Numbered from the stretch's first letter, positions 50,742 through 61,506 are shown. The stretch is DNA of 64,000 nt from Parerythrobacter jejuensis (GCF_039536765.1 NZ_BAAAZF010000001.1:1612001-1676000), one strand, 5' to 3'. Numbers and translations are program-made. Notes: a model not told the origin generated them from the letters alone.

Positions 50742-51890
50742 ATGTGGTTCGACCAGCCCCGCAACCCGAACAGTCCGCTGGCGGGGCTCAAGGTACTGGA
50801 ACTGGCTCGGGTGCTCGCCGGCCCTTTTGCGGGCCAGATCCTCGCTGATCTCGGGGCCGATGTCATTAAGGTAGAAAGCCCCGAAGGCGATGGCACCAGG
50901 CTCTGGGGCCCGCCTTGGGTCGAACGTGAGGATGGATCACGCGAGGCAGCCTATTACCACGCCTGCAATCGGGGTAAGCGTTCGATAGTCGCCGATTTCC
51001 GAAACGCCGCAGACCTTGATCGAGTCAAATCGCTGATCGCCGATGCCGATGTCGTCATCGAGAATTTCAAGACTGGCGCACTTTGCAAGTTCGCGCTCGA
51101 TTTTGCCAGCCTCGCGGCCAATCACCCGCGGCTCGTCTATTGTTCCATCACCGGCTTCGGACAAGACGGGCCACGCGCCCACGAGTCAGGGTATGATTTC
51201 GTTGTCCAGGGGATGAGTGGCTTTATGTCGCTGACCGGGGAGCCGGACCGGGTGCCGGTGAAAATGGGGATTTCAATCTCGGATCTGTCGACCGGTGTCT
51301 GGTCGGCCAATGCAATCCAGGCCGCCCTACTGATGCGTGAGAGAACCGGCAAGGGCCAGCATATCGATATGGCCCTGCTCGATTGTTCCGTGGCCCTGCT
51401 GTCGAACCAGGCGACCTATCATTTCGCGACGGGCGAAAACCCGCCCAGGATGGGCAACGCCCACGCGCAAGTCGCGCCCTATGGGGTATTTGCCACCAGC
51501 GACGGCCATGTCATTCTTGCCCCCGCCAATGATCGCTTGTTCCGACGGTTGGTCGACATGCTTGGCCGTCCTGAGCTGGCAGAAGACCCTCGCTTCGTCA
51601 GCAATGCGGGCCGCGTCGAAAACGCCCAATTGCTGGACGCGGAGATTGCCGAAGCGACTGCGAAATGGCGCAAGGCAGACTTGCTGGACACCTGCCAGCG
51701 ACACGGTGTTCCCGCCGGGTCAATCAACAATCTGGACGAGGTCTTTGCCGATCCGCAGGTAATCGCGCGCAAGCTCAAAGTCGACGTGGGTGCGCTTCCG
51801 GCTGTGCGGAGCCCGTTTTCCTTCTCGGATGCCGAGCTGGCACTGGATCTCCCGTCGCCAGCGCATGGCGCCGATCAAGAGCAAGGCTAA
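50742..51890 (+). CDS. CaiB/BaiF (family III) CoA-transferase
   Basis: A 382-residue family III CoA-transferase: PLAGLKVLELARVLAGPFAGQ, LADLGADVIKVESPEGDGTR, the catalytic aspartate region YDFVVQGMSGFMSLTGEPD and a GQHIDMALLDCSVALLSNQA segment. It transfers CoA between acids through an aspartyl-CoA intermediate; substrate pairs cannot be predicted at this level. It starts 8 bp after scoB in the same direction, so it is likely the last gene of that operon, then converges with metK. Confidence 0.9.
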   Translation: MWFDQPRNPNSPLAGLKVLELARVLAGPFAGQILADLGADVIKVESPEGDGTRLWGPPWVEREDGSREAAYYHACNRGKRSIVADFRNAADLDRVKSLIADADVVIENFKTGALCKFALDFASLAANHPRLVYCSITGFGQDGPRAHESGYDFVVQGMSGFMSLTGEPDRVPVKMGISISDLSTGVWSANAIQAALLMRERTGKGQHIDMALLDCSVALLSNQATYHFATGENPPRMGNAHAQVAPYGVFATSDGHVILAPANDRLFRRLVDMLGRPELAEDPRFVSNAGRVENAQLLDAEIAEATAKWRKADLLDTCQRHGVPAGSINNLDEVFADPQVIARKLKVDVGALPAVRSPFSFSDAELALDLPSPAHGADQEQG

Positions 51891-51936
51891 ACCGCACAAC
51901 GCAACAGCCCGCGATCTGTCCTGACGGGTTTTGGCG

Positions 51937-53148
51937 TCAGCCCAACGCGGCTTTAATGTCCTCGATCAGATCGGTCCGCTCCCACGGGAAATAATCACCC
52001 CGGGCAGTCCGCCCGAAATGCCCATAGGCCGCACTCTTGCGATAAATCGGCTTGTTCAGACCCAGATGGGTACGGATCCCGCGCGGCGTCAGGCCGCCCA
52101 GTTGGTCGATACTCTTGATGGCCTGCTCCAGCGTGTTGTCATCCACCGTGCCGGTGCCATGCGTGTCGACATAAAGCGAAAGCGGGCGCGACACACCGAT
52201 CGCATAGGCCAACTGGATGGTGCAGCGCGTGGCAAGCCCAGCAGCGACGATGTTCTTGGCGAGGTAGCGCGTAATATACGCCGCCGAGCGATCGACCTTG
52301 GTCGGGTCCTTGCCACTGAATGCGCCGCCGCCATGGGGCGAAGCGCCCCCATAGGTATCAACGATAATCTTGCGGCCGGTCAGCCCGGCATCGCCATCGG
52401 GGCCACCGATTTCAAAGGTACCTGTGGGGTTGATATGCCATACGGTGTCGCCGGACAGGAAACCTTCGGGCAAAATCTCCGCCACCACGCCTTTCACATA
52501 GGCGTGCAGTTCGGCTTCCTTCTCGCCGTTATCATATCCGGCCGCATGTTGGGTGCTTACGACTACCGCAGTGCAGGCCACTGGTTTCCCGTCAACATAG
52601 CGCAGGGTTACTTGGCTCTTGCTGTCAGGTTCCAGGAACGGGGCTGCGCCCGAATGCCGATCCTTGGCGAGCCGGTGCAGGATCTTGTGGCTGTAATCAA
52701 TAGTTGCGGGCATCAGGTCAGGCGTTTCGTCGCATGCAAAGCCGAACATGATGCCCTGGTCGCCTGCGCCTTCATCCTTATTGCCGCTGGCATCGACACC
52801 CTGCGCGATATGCGCGCTCTGGCCGTGCAGGTGGTTCTCGAAAGTCAGCGTTTCCCAATGGAAACCGTCTTGCGCATATCCGATATCCCTCACGGTATCG
52901 CGGACAGTCCGTTCAATTTCGGCTTCGATCCCCGGAGCCCAATTGCCATCAGTGTCCATGATGCCTTGGCCGCGAATCTCGCCGGCCAGCACAACTCTCT
53001 GGGTGGTAGTCAGGGTTTCGCAGGCCACGCGCGCTTCAGGATCTTTCGACAGGAACAGATCGACAATGGCGTCGGAAATCTGGTCTGAAACTTTGTCCGG
53101 ATGGCCTTCGGAAACGCTTTCGGAAGTGAAAAGGTAGTCGCTGCGCAT
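51937..53148 (-). CDS. metK: S-adenosylmethionine synthase
   Basis: A 403-residue [23 protein letters not shown] (ATP/methionine), [13 protein letters not shown], and [19 protein letters not shown] (P-loop-like and potassium site). It makes SAM from methionine and ATP. It is preceded by lnt at 63 bp; that gap contains a SahR-type palindrome (53178-53197), so it is probably transcribed at least partly from its own promoter. Length is close to the usual 385-400 residues with small alphaproteobacterial insertions. Confidence 0.97.
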   Translation of the reverse strand: MRSDYLFTSESVSEGHPDKVSDQISDAIVDLFLSKDPEARVACETLTTTQRVVLAGEIRGQGIMDTDGNWAPGIEAEIERTVRDTVRDIGYAQDGFHWETLTFENHLHGQSAHIAQGVDASGNKDEGAGDQGIMFGFACDETPDLMPATIDYSHKILHRLAKDRHSGAAPFLEPDSKSQVTLRYVDGKPVACTAVVVSTQHAAGYDNGEKEAELHAYVKGVVAEILPEGFLSGDTVWHINPTGTFEIGGPDGDAGLTGRKIIVDTYGGASPHGGGAFSGKDPTKVDRSAAYITRYLAKNIVAAGLATRCTIQLAYAIGVSRPLSLYVDTHGTGTVDDNTLEQAIKSIDQLGGLTPRGIRTHLGLNKPIYRKSAAYGHFGRTARGDYFPWERTDLIEDIKAALG

Positions 53149-53177
53149 CGTCCCTCGCCGTCAATTCGATCCGGTGG

Positions 53178-53197
53178 ATATAAAGATAACTTTATGT
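53178..53197. promoter_or_regulatory. Probable SahR-type operator upstream of metK
   Basis: ATAAAG-N4-CTTTAT is a perfect inverted repeat (one further flanking match) 30 bp before metK. AT-rich palindromes of this sort upstream of metK and ahcY are linked to the SAH-responsive ArsR-family regulator SahR in proteobacteria. The regulator gene is not in the window, so assignment is by motif and position. Confidence 0.5.
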
Positions 53198-53211
53198 CTG
53201 CTTCGCGTGTC

Positions 53212-54768
53212 CTAGCCGCGCCTCCGGCGCATGGCAACCAACGACAAAGCGAGAAAAAATCCGGCCCATAAAAGGGCCAGTACGTTGCCCAGCCGGCTGA
53301 AGAGTGTCGGCTGCTTTGCTGGTGGGATGAACCCGTGCAGCGCATCCATTTTTCGTGAGCCCAGAGACGCACGGACGATGCCGTCCGCATCGATCACCCC
53401 GCTGATGCCAGTGGTGGTTGAGCGGATAACCGGCAGCCCTTCCTCTATTGCCCGCATACGTGCTTGCGCAAAGTGCTGGGGAGGCCCCCAAAGCCCGAAC
53501 CAGCCATCATTGGAGGGATTAAAAATGTAATCCGGTCGCTCGTCCCGATCCGTAACCTGCCCCGAGAACACTATTTCGTAGCAAATCTGGATGCCCGCGC
53601 GGCCATACAGGCCCAGATCAAGCGTTGCCGGCCCCGGCCCTGGCCAGAAATCGATCGTACCCGCGACCAGCCGCGTTGCCCCGAGCGGCTCCAGCAACCA
53701 GCGCAAGGCTAGATACTCGCCATATGGCACCAGATGCGCTTTGCGATATCCCGCCGCAATCGTGCCATTGGTGTCGAGAGCCGTCACAACATTGTAGGCG
53801 GCCTTGGCCCTTTCGCCTTCGATTTCGAGGTCGACGGCCCCGGTCAACAGCATGCTCGTATCATCGAGGACTTGGCCAATTCGTGCGCGCGCCAACAGCG
53901 GGTCACCACCTGCGGTTGTCGCGCGATAATATCGCTCTGGATACCCTTCGCGGAGATAGTCGGGCAGGCCGGACTCTGGCCAGAAAACGACCCGCTCGGC
54001 AGATCCATCTTTGCGCGTACTCAAAGCCGAAAGCGTCAGAAATGCCGGTTCGTATTCGCGCGGATCGTTCAGTTCGCGCTGGTCGAGATCGGGCTGGACA
54101 ACGGTGTAGCGCAGCGTGCCTTCCTCTCGCTCGCCGCGTGGCAGATACATACCGGCGGTTACCAGTGCAGCGATGGCAAGAGCCGGGATGAAGCGTCGCC
54201 CGGCAAACAGTGCCACCACGCTTATGCCGATCAGGATGGCAAAACCTGACAGTGCGTAGGTTCCGAACCACGGGAGTAGCATGGCCAATCCCGGCACAGC
54301 TTCATGACCCAGCAAAGTCAGACTGAAGGGGGCCCACGCATAGCCTGTAAAGACCCAACTCCGCAGCCACTCGGTGACAATCCAGAGACCGGCGAACACC
54401 AAGGCAAAGACAAGGGGACGATCTGTGGGCGCGAACCGTTGGGCACCAGCAGCAGCCAGGGCCGGATATATCGCCAGATAGAGTGCCAAGAGCGGCACCG
54501 CGAGCCAGCCGAGAAATTCTGGCATTTCCGACTGGTGCGTAAATGCCGTTGCGATCCAGTTATTGGTCAGTGTGAAATGGCTGATCCCGAACAGCCAGCC
54601 GAGCAAAAGCGCTCGGCGCCAGGTTTCCGCGCGCTGCACGACGAGTACAAACAGGCCCATCGCAAGCAGGGCAACGGGCCACAATTGCAAGGGAGGGAAA
54701 CCAAGCGCTGCCAGCCCCCCTAGAAGGAAGCTGGCAGATTTTGGAAAACGAAAGAGAAACCGCTCCAT
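53212..54768 (-). CDS. lnt: Apolipoprotein N-acyltransferase
   Basis: A 518-residue inner-membrane enzyme: about seven N-terminal helices, then a nitrilase-like periplasmic domain with the catalytic Glu-Lys-Cys triad in FWPESGLPDYL, AGYRKAHLVPYGEY and IQICYEIVFSG. It adds the third acyl chain to bacterial lipoproteins. The ATG at 54768 is used; a GTG one codon earlier is possible. It lies between the DUF4167 gene and metK on the minus strand. The window encodes several lipoproteins that would be its substrates. Confidence 0.95.
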   Translation of the reverse strand: MERFLFRFPKSASFLLGGLAALGFPPLQLWPVALLAMGLFVLVVQRAETWRRALLLGWLFGISHFTLTNNWIATAFTHQSEMPEFLGWLAVPLLALYLAIYPALAAAGAQRFAPTDRPLVFALVFAGLWIVTEWLRSWVFTGYAWAPFSLTLLGHEAVPGLAMLLPWFGTYALSGFAILIGISVVALFAGRRFIPALAIAALVTAGMYLPRGEREEGTLRYTVVQPDLDQRELNDPREYEPAFLTLSALSTRKDGSAERVVFWPESGLPDYLREGYPERYYRATTAGGDPLLARARIGQVLDDTSMLLTGAVDLEIEGERAKAAYNVVTALDTNGTIAAGYRKAHLVPYGEYLALRWLLEPLGATRLVAGTIDFWPGPGPATLDLGLYGRAGIQICYEIVFSGQVTDRDERPDYIFNPSNDGWFGLWGPPQHFAQARMRAIEEGLPVIRSTTTGISGVIDADGIVRASLGSRKMDALHGFIPPAKQPTLFSRLGNVLALLWAGFFLALSLVAMRRRRG

Positions 54769-54802
54769 CACAGAAGAACCGCGCCCTCTTCCAATGACAG
54801 AA

Positions 54803-55462
54803 TCAGCCCACTGCGCTCAGAGTTTCACCATCATCATCGTCATCGGCCTTGCGACGACGGCGACGCGGCTTCTTCTCGGCTTCTTCATCATCACTGTCGC
54901 CAGCAATCGCCGGCGGCAGAACCGCAGCGTCGATTTCGTCCGACTCTGATTTGCGCGGCTTACGGCTGCGGCGCGGCTTCTCGCCCTCTTCGCTTTTCTC
55001 GTCAGAGCGCGTGTCGGACCGGCTGCGACGACGGGTAAAGGGGTTTTCTTCACCCTCGCCATCCGATTCATCCTGGCGCTTATCCTGACGATCATCACCG
55101 TCATTGCGGCGACCGCGTGTATTGCGACGACCACGGCGGTTATCCTCGCCATCCTCGTCTTCTTCATCATCGCCGCGGCTATGGCCACGCTCGGCATCGC
55201 GCTTGGCGCGTTGCTCGTCCTGGCGGGCCTTGTTGTCGGCGATCACACGGAAATAGTGATCAGCAAACTGCAGGTAGTATTCGGCCTGCACCCGGTCGCC
55301 ATTGTGCTGGGCATCCTGCGCAAGCTTCTTGTACTTGTCGAGCAATTGCGGCGCATTGCCCCGTGCCCGGCTATCGATCCGGTTGGCGCTGTTGCCACCG
55401 CCACCCTGGTTACGATTATTGCGGCCGCGGCCACGACGGTTATTATTACGATTGTTATTCAA
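54803..55462 (-). CDS. DUF4167 domain-containing RNA-binding-like protein
   Basis: A 219-residue protein with an Asn/Arg/Gly-rich start (NNNRNNNRRGRGRNNRNQ), the DUF4167 core RIDSRARGNAPQLLDKYKKLAQDAQHNGD followed by EYYLQFADHYFRVIAD, and a long highly charged disordered tail. The family is alphaproteobacterial; nucleic-acid binding is suggested by composition only. The start is a TTG at 55462 with a strong GAGGAAGAG site. It lies between prmC (200 bp gap) and lnt. Confidence 0.9.
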   Translation of the reverse strand: MNNNRNNNRRGRGRNNRNQGGGGNSANRIDSRARGNAPQLLDKYKKLAQDAQHNGDRVQAEYYLQFADHYFRVIADNKARQDEQRAKRDAERGHSRGDDEEDEDGEDNRRGRRNTRGRRNDGDDRQDKRQDESDGEGEENPFTRRRSRSDTRSDEKSEEGEKPRRSRKPRKSESDEIDAAVLPPAIAGDSDDEEAEKKPRRRRRKADDDDDGETLSAVG

Positions 55463-55663
55463 GGAATACTCTTCCTCATCTGCTGGCTAGCCAACGTGAC
55501 TATCCAAGGTGATCCGCCACGCCTGGGCCCCTGCACAGGTCGCAGCCCTCCATCTGCATTGCTGGCAAGCGCCAAGGCGCCTACGCGTATTCGCAAATGT
55601 TGGATCCAGGCCGGTGAGAGCAACGCAATCGCCTGGCCTATGGCCAGAGTTAGCCCGTGATTC

Positions 55664-56503
55664 TTACTTTGCCAACCCCCAGCGCAGAATCATCGCCCTT
55701 GGGCGCCCTGCCAAATCATGCTTAAGCTCTGATTTCGCGCCATTTTCCTGTGCAATTGCGGCCACTGCCGCGGACTGTTGATAGCCGATTTCCAGCACCA
55801 GCACACCGTCAGGATTGAGCAGCTCCCTGCATTGCGGGATCAGGCGGCGATATTCGGCAAGACCATCCTCACCCGCGAACAGAGCGTTTGCAGGTTCGAA
55901 TGCACGCACCGATCGATCCAGCTTGGCGCCTGTTCCGATGTAGGGCGGATTGGCTATGATTAGGTCGAACCTGCCAAGATCCTCCGCCCAGTCCGGATCA
56001 GTCCAATCGCGGCGCAAGATCCGCGCACGGTCTGCAACACCCAAGCGCGCCGCATTGGCAGCTGCTACAGGCAGAGCAGCGAAGGCGGCATCGATCCCCG
56101 CACCTGTGGTCCCGCTGCGTTCGGCGAGCAAAGTCACCAGCAATGCGCCCGAGCCTGTGCCGCAATCCAGAATCCGCGCGTCCAAAGCCATGTACCCGAG
56201 CGCAGCCTCGACGACCTGCTCGCTATCGCTGCGTGGAATCAGGACATCCGGCGAGACAATGAAGCTGCGGCCGTAGAAATCCTGTTCGCCCGTGATGTAA
56301 GCCAGCGGCTCGTACGACAGGCGGCGATCCACCAGCCCGCTATATGCCAGCGGCTCAGGGACCTGCTGGTGGCCCAGCAACATGGAGGAGCGCGTTACGC
56401 CCAGTGCATGCGCCATCAGATACTCGGCGTCCAGCCGGGCAGTATCGCTCACCTGCTCCAGACGCGCCGTCGCGGCCCGCAGAGCGGATGCGACATTATT
56501 CAT
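55664..56503 (-). CDS. prmC: Release factor glutamine methyltransferase
   Basis: A 279-residue PrmC: N-terminal helical release-factor-binding domain ([20 protein letters not shown]), [15 protein letters not shown], the SAM motif [14 protein letters not shown], and the catalytic NPPY in [12 protein letters not shown]. It methylates the GGQ glutamine of RF1/RF2. The start at 56503 overlaps the prfA 3' end by 8 bp; an upstream start at 56539 is less likely. The coupled prfA-prmC arrangement is standard. Confidence 0.95.
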   Translation of the reverse strand: MNNVASALRAATARLEQVSDTARLDAEYLMAHALGVTRSSMLLGHQQVPEPLAYSGLVDRRLSYEPLAYITGEQDFYGRSFIVSPDVLIPRSDSEQVVEAALGYMALDARILDCGTGSGALLVTLLAERSGTTGAGIDAAFAALPVAAANAARLGVADRARILRRDWTDPDWAEDLGRFDLIIANPPYIGTGAKLDRSVRAFEPANALFAGEDGLAEYRRLIPQCRELLNPDGVLVLEIGYQQSAAVAAIAQENGAKSELKHDLAGRPRAMILRWGLAK

Positions 56504-57563
56504 TGAGGGCGGCGAGCCGCTTGGCCTCATCCTCGGCAATCAGGGCGTCGATCAGCTCGGTTAGCCCGGACCCCTCAAGAACTTCGGGCAGTTTGTGCAA
56601 GGTCAGACCAATCCGGTGATCGGTCACGCGGCCCTGCGGGAAATTGTAAGTGCGGATGCGTTCGGACCGGTCTCCGCTGCCGACCATGGCCTTGCGCGCT
56701 TCCGCTTCGGCCCCCTGTGCTTCATCGCGCTGGGTTTCGAACAACCGGGCGCGCAGAACCTTCATCGCTTGTTCGCGATTCTTGTGCTGGCTGCGCCCGT
56801 CCTGGCAGGTGACAACCGTATCGGTTGGCAGGTGGGTGATCCGGATCGCACTATCCGTCGTGTTCACGTGCTGGCCACCGGCTCCGCTTGCTCGATACGT
56901 ATCGATCTTGAGGTCCGACGGGTCGATTGTGATGTCCACCTCGTCCGGCTCCGGCAGCACGGCTACGGTCGCGGCAGAGGTGTGAATACGTCCGCCACTC
57001 TCGGTCACCGGCACCCGCTGGACACGGTGCACACCGCTTTCGAACTTCAACTTGGCGAACACGCCCGTGCCGCGGATATTGGCAACCACTTCCTTGAAGC
57101 CGCCGACTTCGGAAGCGCTCATGCTGACAGGTTCGACTTTCCAGCCCTGTTCGGCGGCGAATTTCTCGTACATCCGGTAGAGGTCACCGGCAAAAAGCGC
57201 AGCCTCGTCGCCACCTGTTCCCGCGCGGATTTCCAGCATCGCAGGCTTGCTGTCGGCACTGTCTTTCGGAAGCATGGCGACCGCAAGTTGACGCTCCGCT
57301 TCGGGCAACCGGTCGCGGATCGCAGCCAGCTCTTCTTCCGCCATCGCTTTCATCTCGGGATCGGCGAGCATGTGCTCCAGACCGGCGATTTCTTCCCGTG
57401 CCGCCTTAACTTCGGCTGCGATCTTCGCCACCGGCTCCAGCTCGGCATAGTCCCGGCTGGCCTGGACGAATGCGTCTCCCTCCAACGTCCCCGAAGCCAT
57501 CCGCGCTTCGATCTCCGCGAAGCGGTTGGCAATTTGATCAAGACGTTCTGCGGGGATTTGCAT
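56496..57563 (-). CDS. prfA: Peptide chain release factor 1
   Basis: A 355-residue RF1 with the GGQ motif ([14 protein letters not shown]) and the stop-codon recognition P-x-T region; [22 protein letters not shown] lies before it. It ends translation at UAA and UAG. The ATG at 57563 shares its A with the hisS stop (TGATG). It is followed by prmC, which methylates its glutamine. Confidence 0.96.
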   Translation of the reverse strand: MQIPAERLDQIANRFAEIEARMASGTLEGDAFVQASRDYAELEPVAKIAAEVKAAREEIAGLEHMLADPEMKAMAEEELAAIRDRLPEAERQLAVAMLPKDSADSKPAMLEIRAGTGGDEAALFAGDLYRMYEKFAAEQGWKVEPVSMSASEVGGFKEVVANIRGTGVFAKLKFESGVHRVQRVPVTESGGRIHTSAATVAVLPEPDEVDITIDPSDLKIDTYRASGAGGQHVNTTDSAIRITHLPTDTVVTCQDGRSQHKNREQAMKVLRARLFETQRDEAQGAEAEARKAMVGSGDRSERIRTYNFPQGRVTDHRIGLTLHKLPEVLEGSGLTELIDALIAEDEAKRLAALNE

Positions 57564-58810
57564 CAATCGAGATTCAAACTCTTGAGCTGGGCGGCAACTC
57601 GCTCGCAATCTGCACCTTCTGATCGAAAGCGCAATCGACGTTCGCCATCGCTCATCGAGAGAATAGCATGGCTGCCGACCTTGGTGGCCTTATCGTAACG
57701 CTTCTTCTTGCCGCCGCTTGCGATAAATTCTGCAGATAGCCCGGCATTCCGGATCGCGCTCACTGCTTCTTGGCCAACCTCGATCATTTCGTCGTCTTCA
57801 ACGACGACAACGATATCTGCAGCGGCTTCGGGCCTGTCCCCTACCAGCATTGCCAACCGTTCGATCCCTGCCGCCCAGCCGACTGCCGGAGTGGCAGGCC
57901 CGCCGAGGCTTTCCATCAGTCCGTCATAGCGTCCGCCGCCCAGCACAGTACTCTGCGCGCCCAGTGCCTCGGCTGCTGCGCTGCCTTCGTCGGGAATGAA
58001 TTCAAATGCCGTATGGCGATAATAGTCGAGCCCGCGCACCAGGCTTTCGGCGCGAATCCAATTGACGCCGGCAGCATCGAGCCCGCTTGTCACCGCTTCG
58101 AAGAAAACGCGTGCGTCCTCGCTCAGGAAATCATCGATCTTCGGTGCGTCGGCCAAGAACGGCCGGTCGCGGCGGTCCTTGCTATCGAGAATGCGGAGCG
58201 GGTTTTTCTCCAGCCGTTCCTGGCTATCTTCGCTCAGCTCGCCCTTTACTGCCGAGAAGTAGTCGATCAATGCCGCACGCCAGGCTTCGCGGCTTTCGCG
58301 ATCACCGAGCGTGTTGAGGTGCAAGGTCACGCCCTCAATGCCCAGCTCCTTCAGCAGCTGGTCCGCCATGGCCAGCAATTCCACATCGGCTTGCGGTTCT
58401 GCCGCACCGATGATTTCGGCATCGATCTGGTGGAACTGGCGGTAGCGGCCTTTTTGCGGGCGCTCGTAGCGGAACAGCGGACCATGCGTAGCCAGCTTCA
58501 AGGGGGCATGCTGCTGCCAGCCATTGGTCAGATAAGCGCGCGCGATGCCGGCCGTGAATTCAGGGCGCAGCGTAAGCGAGTCCCCGCCCCGATCCTCGAA
58601 CGAATACATCTCTTTCGAAACAACATCGGTCGTTTCGCCCAGTGAGCGGGCGAAGACTTCGGTTTTCTCGAACACCGGCATTTCTGCCCGCCGAAAACGA
58701 TAGAGCTTGCGCACGCGCTCAAAGGTTTCGACGACAAAGGCAAAAGCTTCTGCATCGGGTCCGAAAATGTCCTGGGTGCCACGAATGGCTTTCGGCGTAT
58801 TCTTGCTCAT
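57563..58810 (-). CDS. hisS: Histidine--tRNA ligase
   Basis: A 415-residue class II synthetase: [17 protein letters not shown], motif 2 in [18 protein letters not shown], HisA-type loop [14 protein letters not shown] and motif 3 [14 protein letters not shown] with the C-terminal anticodon-binding domain. It charges tRNA-His. The ATG at 58810 ([11 protein letters not shown]) fits the family; a longer start at 58876 is possible but not conserved. It leads the hisS-prfA-prmC run. Confidence 0.95.
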   Translation of the reverse strand: MSKNTPKAIRGTQDIFGPDAEAFAFVVETFERVRKLYRFRRAEMPVFEKTEVFARSLGETTDVVSKEMYSFEDRGGDSLTLRPEFTAGIARAYLTNGWQQHAPLKLATHGPLFRYERPQKGRYRQFHQIDAEIIGAAEPQADVELLAMADQLLKELGIEGVTLHLNTLGDRESREAWRAALIDYFSAVKGELSEDSQERLEKNPLRILDSKDRRDRPFLADAPKIDDFLSEDARVFFEAVTSGLDAAGVNWIRAESLVRGLDYYRHTAFEFIPDEGSAAAEALGAQSTVLGGGRYDGLMESLGGPATPAVGWAAGIERLAMLVGDRPEAAADIVVVVEDDEMIEVGQEAVSAIRNAGLSAEFIASGGKKKRYDKATKVGSHAILSMSDGERRLRFRSEGADCERVAAQLKSLNLD

Positions 58811-58933
58811 GCAGGCGCGCCTACGACCAAGGAATGGCTTTCGCAATGGCGAGCTAGCGGCTAATGGCGCGCCCATACATTCCAGGTGCGCCTTTTGGGG
58901 GAGAGGGGCATCGCAGCAAGACGAGACATATCC

Positions 58934-59464
58934 ATGCGCATCGACAAGATCCCAACCGGCAGCAATCCACCCGTAGACCTCAACGTCATCATTGAAGTGC
59001 CGACCGGCGGCGAACCGGTAAAATACGAATTTGACAAGGAATCCGGAGCGCTATTCGTCGATCGCATCCTGCACACGCCAATGCGCTATCCGGCCAATTA
59101 CGGTTTTGTACCGCACACGCTCAGCCCCGATGGCGATCCCCTGGATGCGCTGGTCATCGCGCGCAGCCCGTTCATGGCAGGCTGCGTCGTGCGTGCGCGC
59201 CCCATCGGCGTGCTGAATCTGGAAGACGAGCATGGCGGTGACGAGAAACTCATCTGCGTGCCGGTCGACACAACCTTCCCCTATTACTCCGATGTCGGTG
59301 AAACGAAGGATCTGCCTTCGATCATTTTCCAGCAGATCGAACACTTCTTCACCCACTACAAGGATCTGGAGGCCGAAAAATGGGTCCGGATCGGCAAATG
59401 GGGTGATGCTGCCGAAGCCCGGCAAGTGGTCGTCGAGGCAATCGAACGAGCGCGCGCCGCCTAA
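58934..59464 (+). CDS. ppa: Inorganic pyrophosphatase
   Basis: A 176-residue family I pyrophosphatase: [47 protein letters not shown] with the magnesium aspartates, and [14 protein letters not shown]. It hydrolyses pyrophosphate and drives biosynthesis. The start at 58934 ([13 protein letters not shown]) is the conserved one; the upstream ATG at 58886 adds 16 unrelated residues. It converges with the BON-MscS gene: the two stop codons abut at 59464/59465. Confidence 0.96.
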   Translation: MRIDKIPTGSNPPVDLNVIIEVPTGGEPVKYEFDKESGALFVDRILHTPMRYPANYGFVPHTLSPDGDPLDALVIARSPFMAGCVVRARPIGVLNLEDEHGGDEKLICVPVDTTFPYYSDVGETKDLPSIIFQQIEHFFTHYKDLEAEKWVRIGKWGDAAEARQVVVEAIERARAA

Positions 59465-60856
59465 CTATTCGACCGGACGCTCTGCATCGAGCAAATCGCT
59501 CGCCTCGCTGTCAGTCGCACGTTCGGCCTCGACCATCTGCGCAATGCCGTCTTCTGGCGAGACATCGTCGTCTTTATCATGTGTCTTGGCCGGGGCGGCC
59601 GGTTTGCGTTTTTCCGGGCTCGGCTTTGGCGTATCGCGCCCAATCTTTTCTCCAATATTCTCAAACGGCAGCGGCATTGTCCTGGAATCGAAGCGCAACC
59701 GGTAAATCGGCTCGGGTAGACCGAAGCCTGCATCTTCAAGGGCATCTTTGACAGCAGGGATCGCACGGCTGCGTGCCTTTTTGTAATCAGCCTCGCGTTG
59801 GTCGATCCACCCAAGGAAGCGGATCGAAATGTTTGAGTCTCCAACTTCTTCGATCACCGCTTCAGGGGGTGGGTCGTTCAAGATGAAGGGCAGGTTTTCC
59901 AGGGTCGCCTTACCGATGTCCCGGGCGGAACGCGGATCATCATCAGCATCAACACCCAGCATGAAGTCGAGCCGACGTTGCGGGTTGCGCGTATAATTGG
60001 TGATGATCGCCTTGAATACGGTCGAATTCGGGATCCGCAAATGATTGCCATCCATTGTCATCATGACCGTAGCCCGACTGGTGAGCCGAATCACACGCCC
60101 TTCAAGATCATCGATCAAAACATGGTCGTTCGCACGAAACGGTTGGCGCAAACTCAGCATGAGGGATGCGACATAGTTTTCTACCGTGTCGCGCATGGCA
60201 AAGCCCAATGCGATACCAATAACCCCGGCGCCGCCCAGCACCGCACCGAGCAAGGCACCAGCCCCGATCATGTCGAGTGCTACTACCATCCCTAGTATCA
60301 CGAAAACGAAGCGGATGGCGCTGGCGATCAGGTCCGCCAGAAAGCTGTTGGGAGTTATTTTGCGCCACAACCATCCCAGGCTGGCAATCACATAGCCCAG
60401 CAGCGAAATAGCAAGGGCCACTAGCAACGCGAAACCGATCAATGGCAGGAGCTTTACCCAGCTGGCCAACTGCGTCGTAAGATCGCTGAGCGCTCCGATC
60501 CCGTCTCCTACAGTCAGGTCACGCTCGATCTGATTATCGATGGTAACCACGCCTTCAATCCTGCCAGCAATGCTCTCTGCCCTGGCGATGTCGGCTGCAT
60601 CATCAACCGCGCCCTCAAGCCGGACAACTCCTTCGCTGACGCTCACGTCTAGGGCCTGAAAAGCTGGCAGCTCTGCGAAAATGCCCTCGATCCGCTCACG
60701 GATGCGTTTGTCCGCTCCTTCGTCGCGCGTATCGTCAATCGTCTGGGTGGCGGCGGGAACGGCGTCTGCTGGACTTTCGGCCGGTGTCGGCAGGAGAGCG
60801 TGGGCTGGGAAAGTGAGCGCGACAAGCGCCAGTAAAGAAAGCCAGAAACGTATCAT
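59465..60856 (-). CDS. BON-domain mechanosensitive ion channel (MscS family)
   Basis: A 463-residue membrane protein with a signal peptide (FWLSLLALVALTFPAHA), a periplasmic BON domain at about residues 50-112 (IFAELPAFQALDVSVSEGVVRLEGAVD), several TM helices and an MscS core: the TM3 pore-lining region GALLGAVLGGAGVIGIALGFAMRDTVENYV and a beta domain DHVLIDDLEGRVIRLTSRAT with FKAIITNYTRNPQRR. The C-terminal tail is charged. BON domains bind lipids or envelope partners, so the channel may be coupled to outer-membrane or peptidoglycan state (inference). Confidence 0.88.
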   Translation of the reverse strand: MIRFWLSLLALVALTFPAHALLPTPAESPADAVPAATQTIDDTRDEGADKRIRERIEGIFAELPAFQALDVSVSEGVVRLEGAVDDAADIARAESIAGRIEGVVTIDNQIERDLTVGDGIGALSDLTTQLASWVKLLPLIGFALLVALAISLLGYVIASLGWLWRKITPNSFLADLIASAIRFVFVILGMVVALDMIGAGALLGAVLGGAGVIGIALGFAMRDTVENYVASLMLSLRQPFRANDHVLIDDLEGRVIRLTSRATVMMTMDGNHLRIPNSTVFKAIITNYTRNPQRRLDFMLGVDADDDPRSARDIGKATLENLPFILNDPPPEAVIEEVGDSNISIRFLGWIDQREADYKKARSRAIPAVKDALEDAGFGLPEPIYRLRFDSRTMPLPFENIGEKIGRDTPKPSPEKRKPAAPAKTHDKDDDVSPEDGIAQMVEAERATDSEASDLLDAERPVE

Positions 60857-60929
60857 GAAACTCCCCGCACACAGAGATGAGGAAGCGTATGCGCACGAAG
60901 AATGTTCCCGAACATGTCGGGTAGTATGG

Positions 60930-61307
60930 TCAATTGGTTACGGCGAAAACCGCTTTCAAAACACCGGTCAGGAGGAATGGGAGGCCGACAGCCAGGATCC
61001 AGAGGAAGATCTGATCACGACGAAACTCGCCGGCCCGCGCAGGATCATGGGCATCATCATCACTGAGGTGGATCCAGCGCCGCTCAAACGCCCGGCACGC
61101 GGGAATAATACCAGCCACAAGGATTATCAGGGCGAAATAAGGGAGGATCGAACTGACCCCTGCTTTCATAGCCTGGATGGTCACGAAAATTTGCAATGCG
61201 GTGTAAACCAGCAATGCGTAAGCGACATTGTCGCTCATCGATTTACGCCAGTCGCGTGTCGAGACAGTGTCCTGCTCTTGCGATTCGCCGTTTAGCGCCT
61301 TGTTCAT
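60930..61307 (-). CDS. Uncharacterised small membrane protein
   Basis: A 125-residue protein with a polar N-terminus, two adjacent helices (DNVAYALLVYTALQIFVTIQ and LPYFALIILVAGIIPAC), a charged cytosolic or periplasmic loop (RRWIHLSDDDAHDPARAGEFRRD) and a final helix (IFLWILAVGLPFLLTGVLKAVF). No family was recognised. AAAGG lies before the ATG at 61307. It lies between lptB and the BON-MscS gene, in the minus direction. Confidence 0.65.
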   Translation of the reverse strand: MNKALNGESQEQDTVSTRDWRKSMSDNVAYALLVYTALQIFVTIQAMKAGVSSILPYFALIILVAGIIPACRAFERRWIHLSDDDAHDPARAGEFRRDQIFLWILAVGLPFLLTGVLKAVFAVTN

Positions 61308-61506
61308 ATGCGCCTTTCTCCCCCAGTTCTCTCCGGCGGCGAGTATCCCAGAGAGATCGGCCTTGATCAAGTGCCGGTAACCAATCCGCAAGAATCGCAA
61401 AGGAGGAAGACATTTCCTGCTGCATCATGAAAACCATGCAGGAACCTTGCCAGTTTTGCCTCCGAGGGGTTTTCCAGCCTGAAACGCCTGCTACATAGAA
61501 TGGTGT

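Noticed and set aside
53149..53211. SAM riboswitch before metK
   Set aside because: The gap to lnt is only 63 bp and is occupied by an AT-rich palindrome; no SAM-I, SAM-II or SAM/SAH pseudoknot core was recognised.
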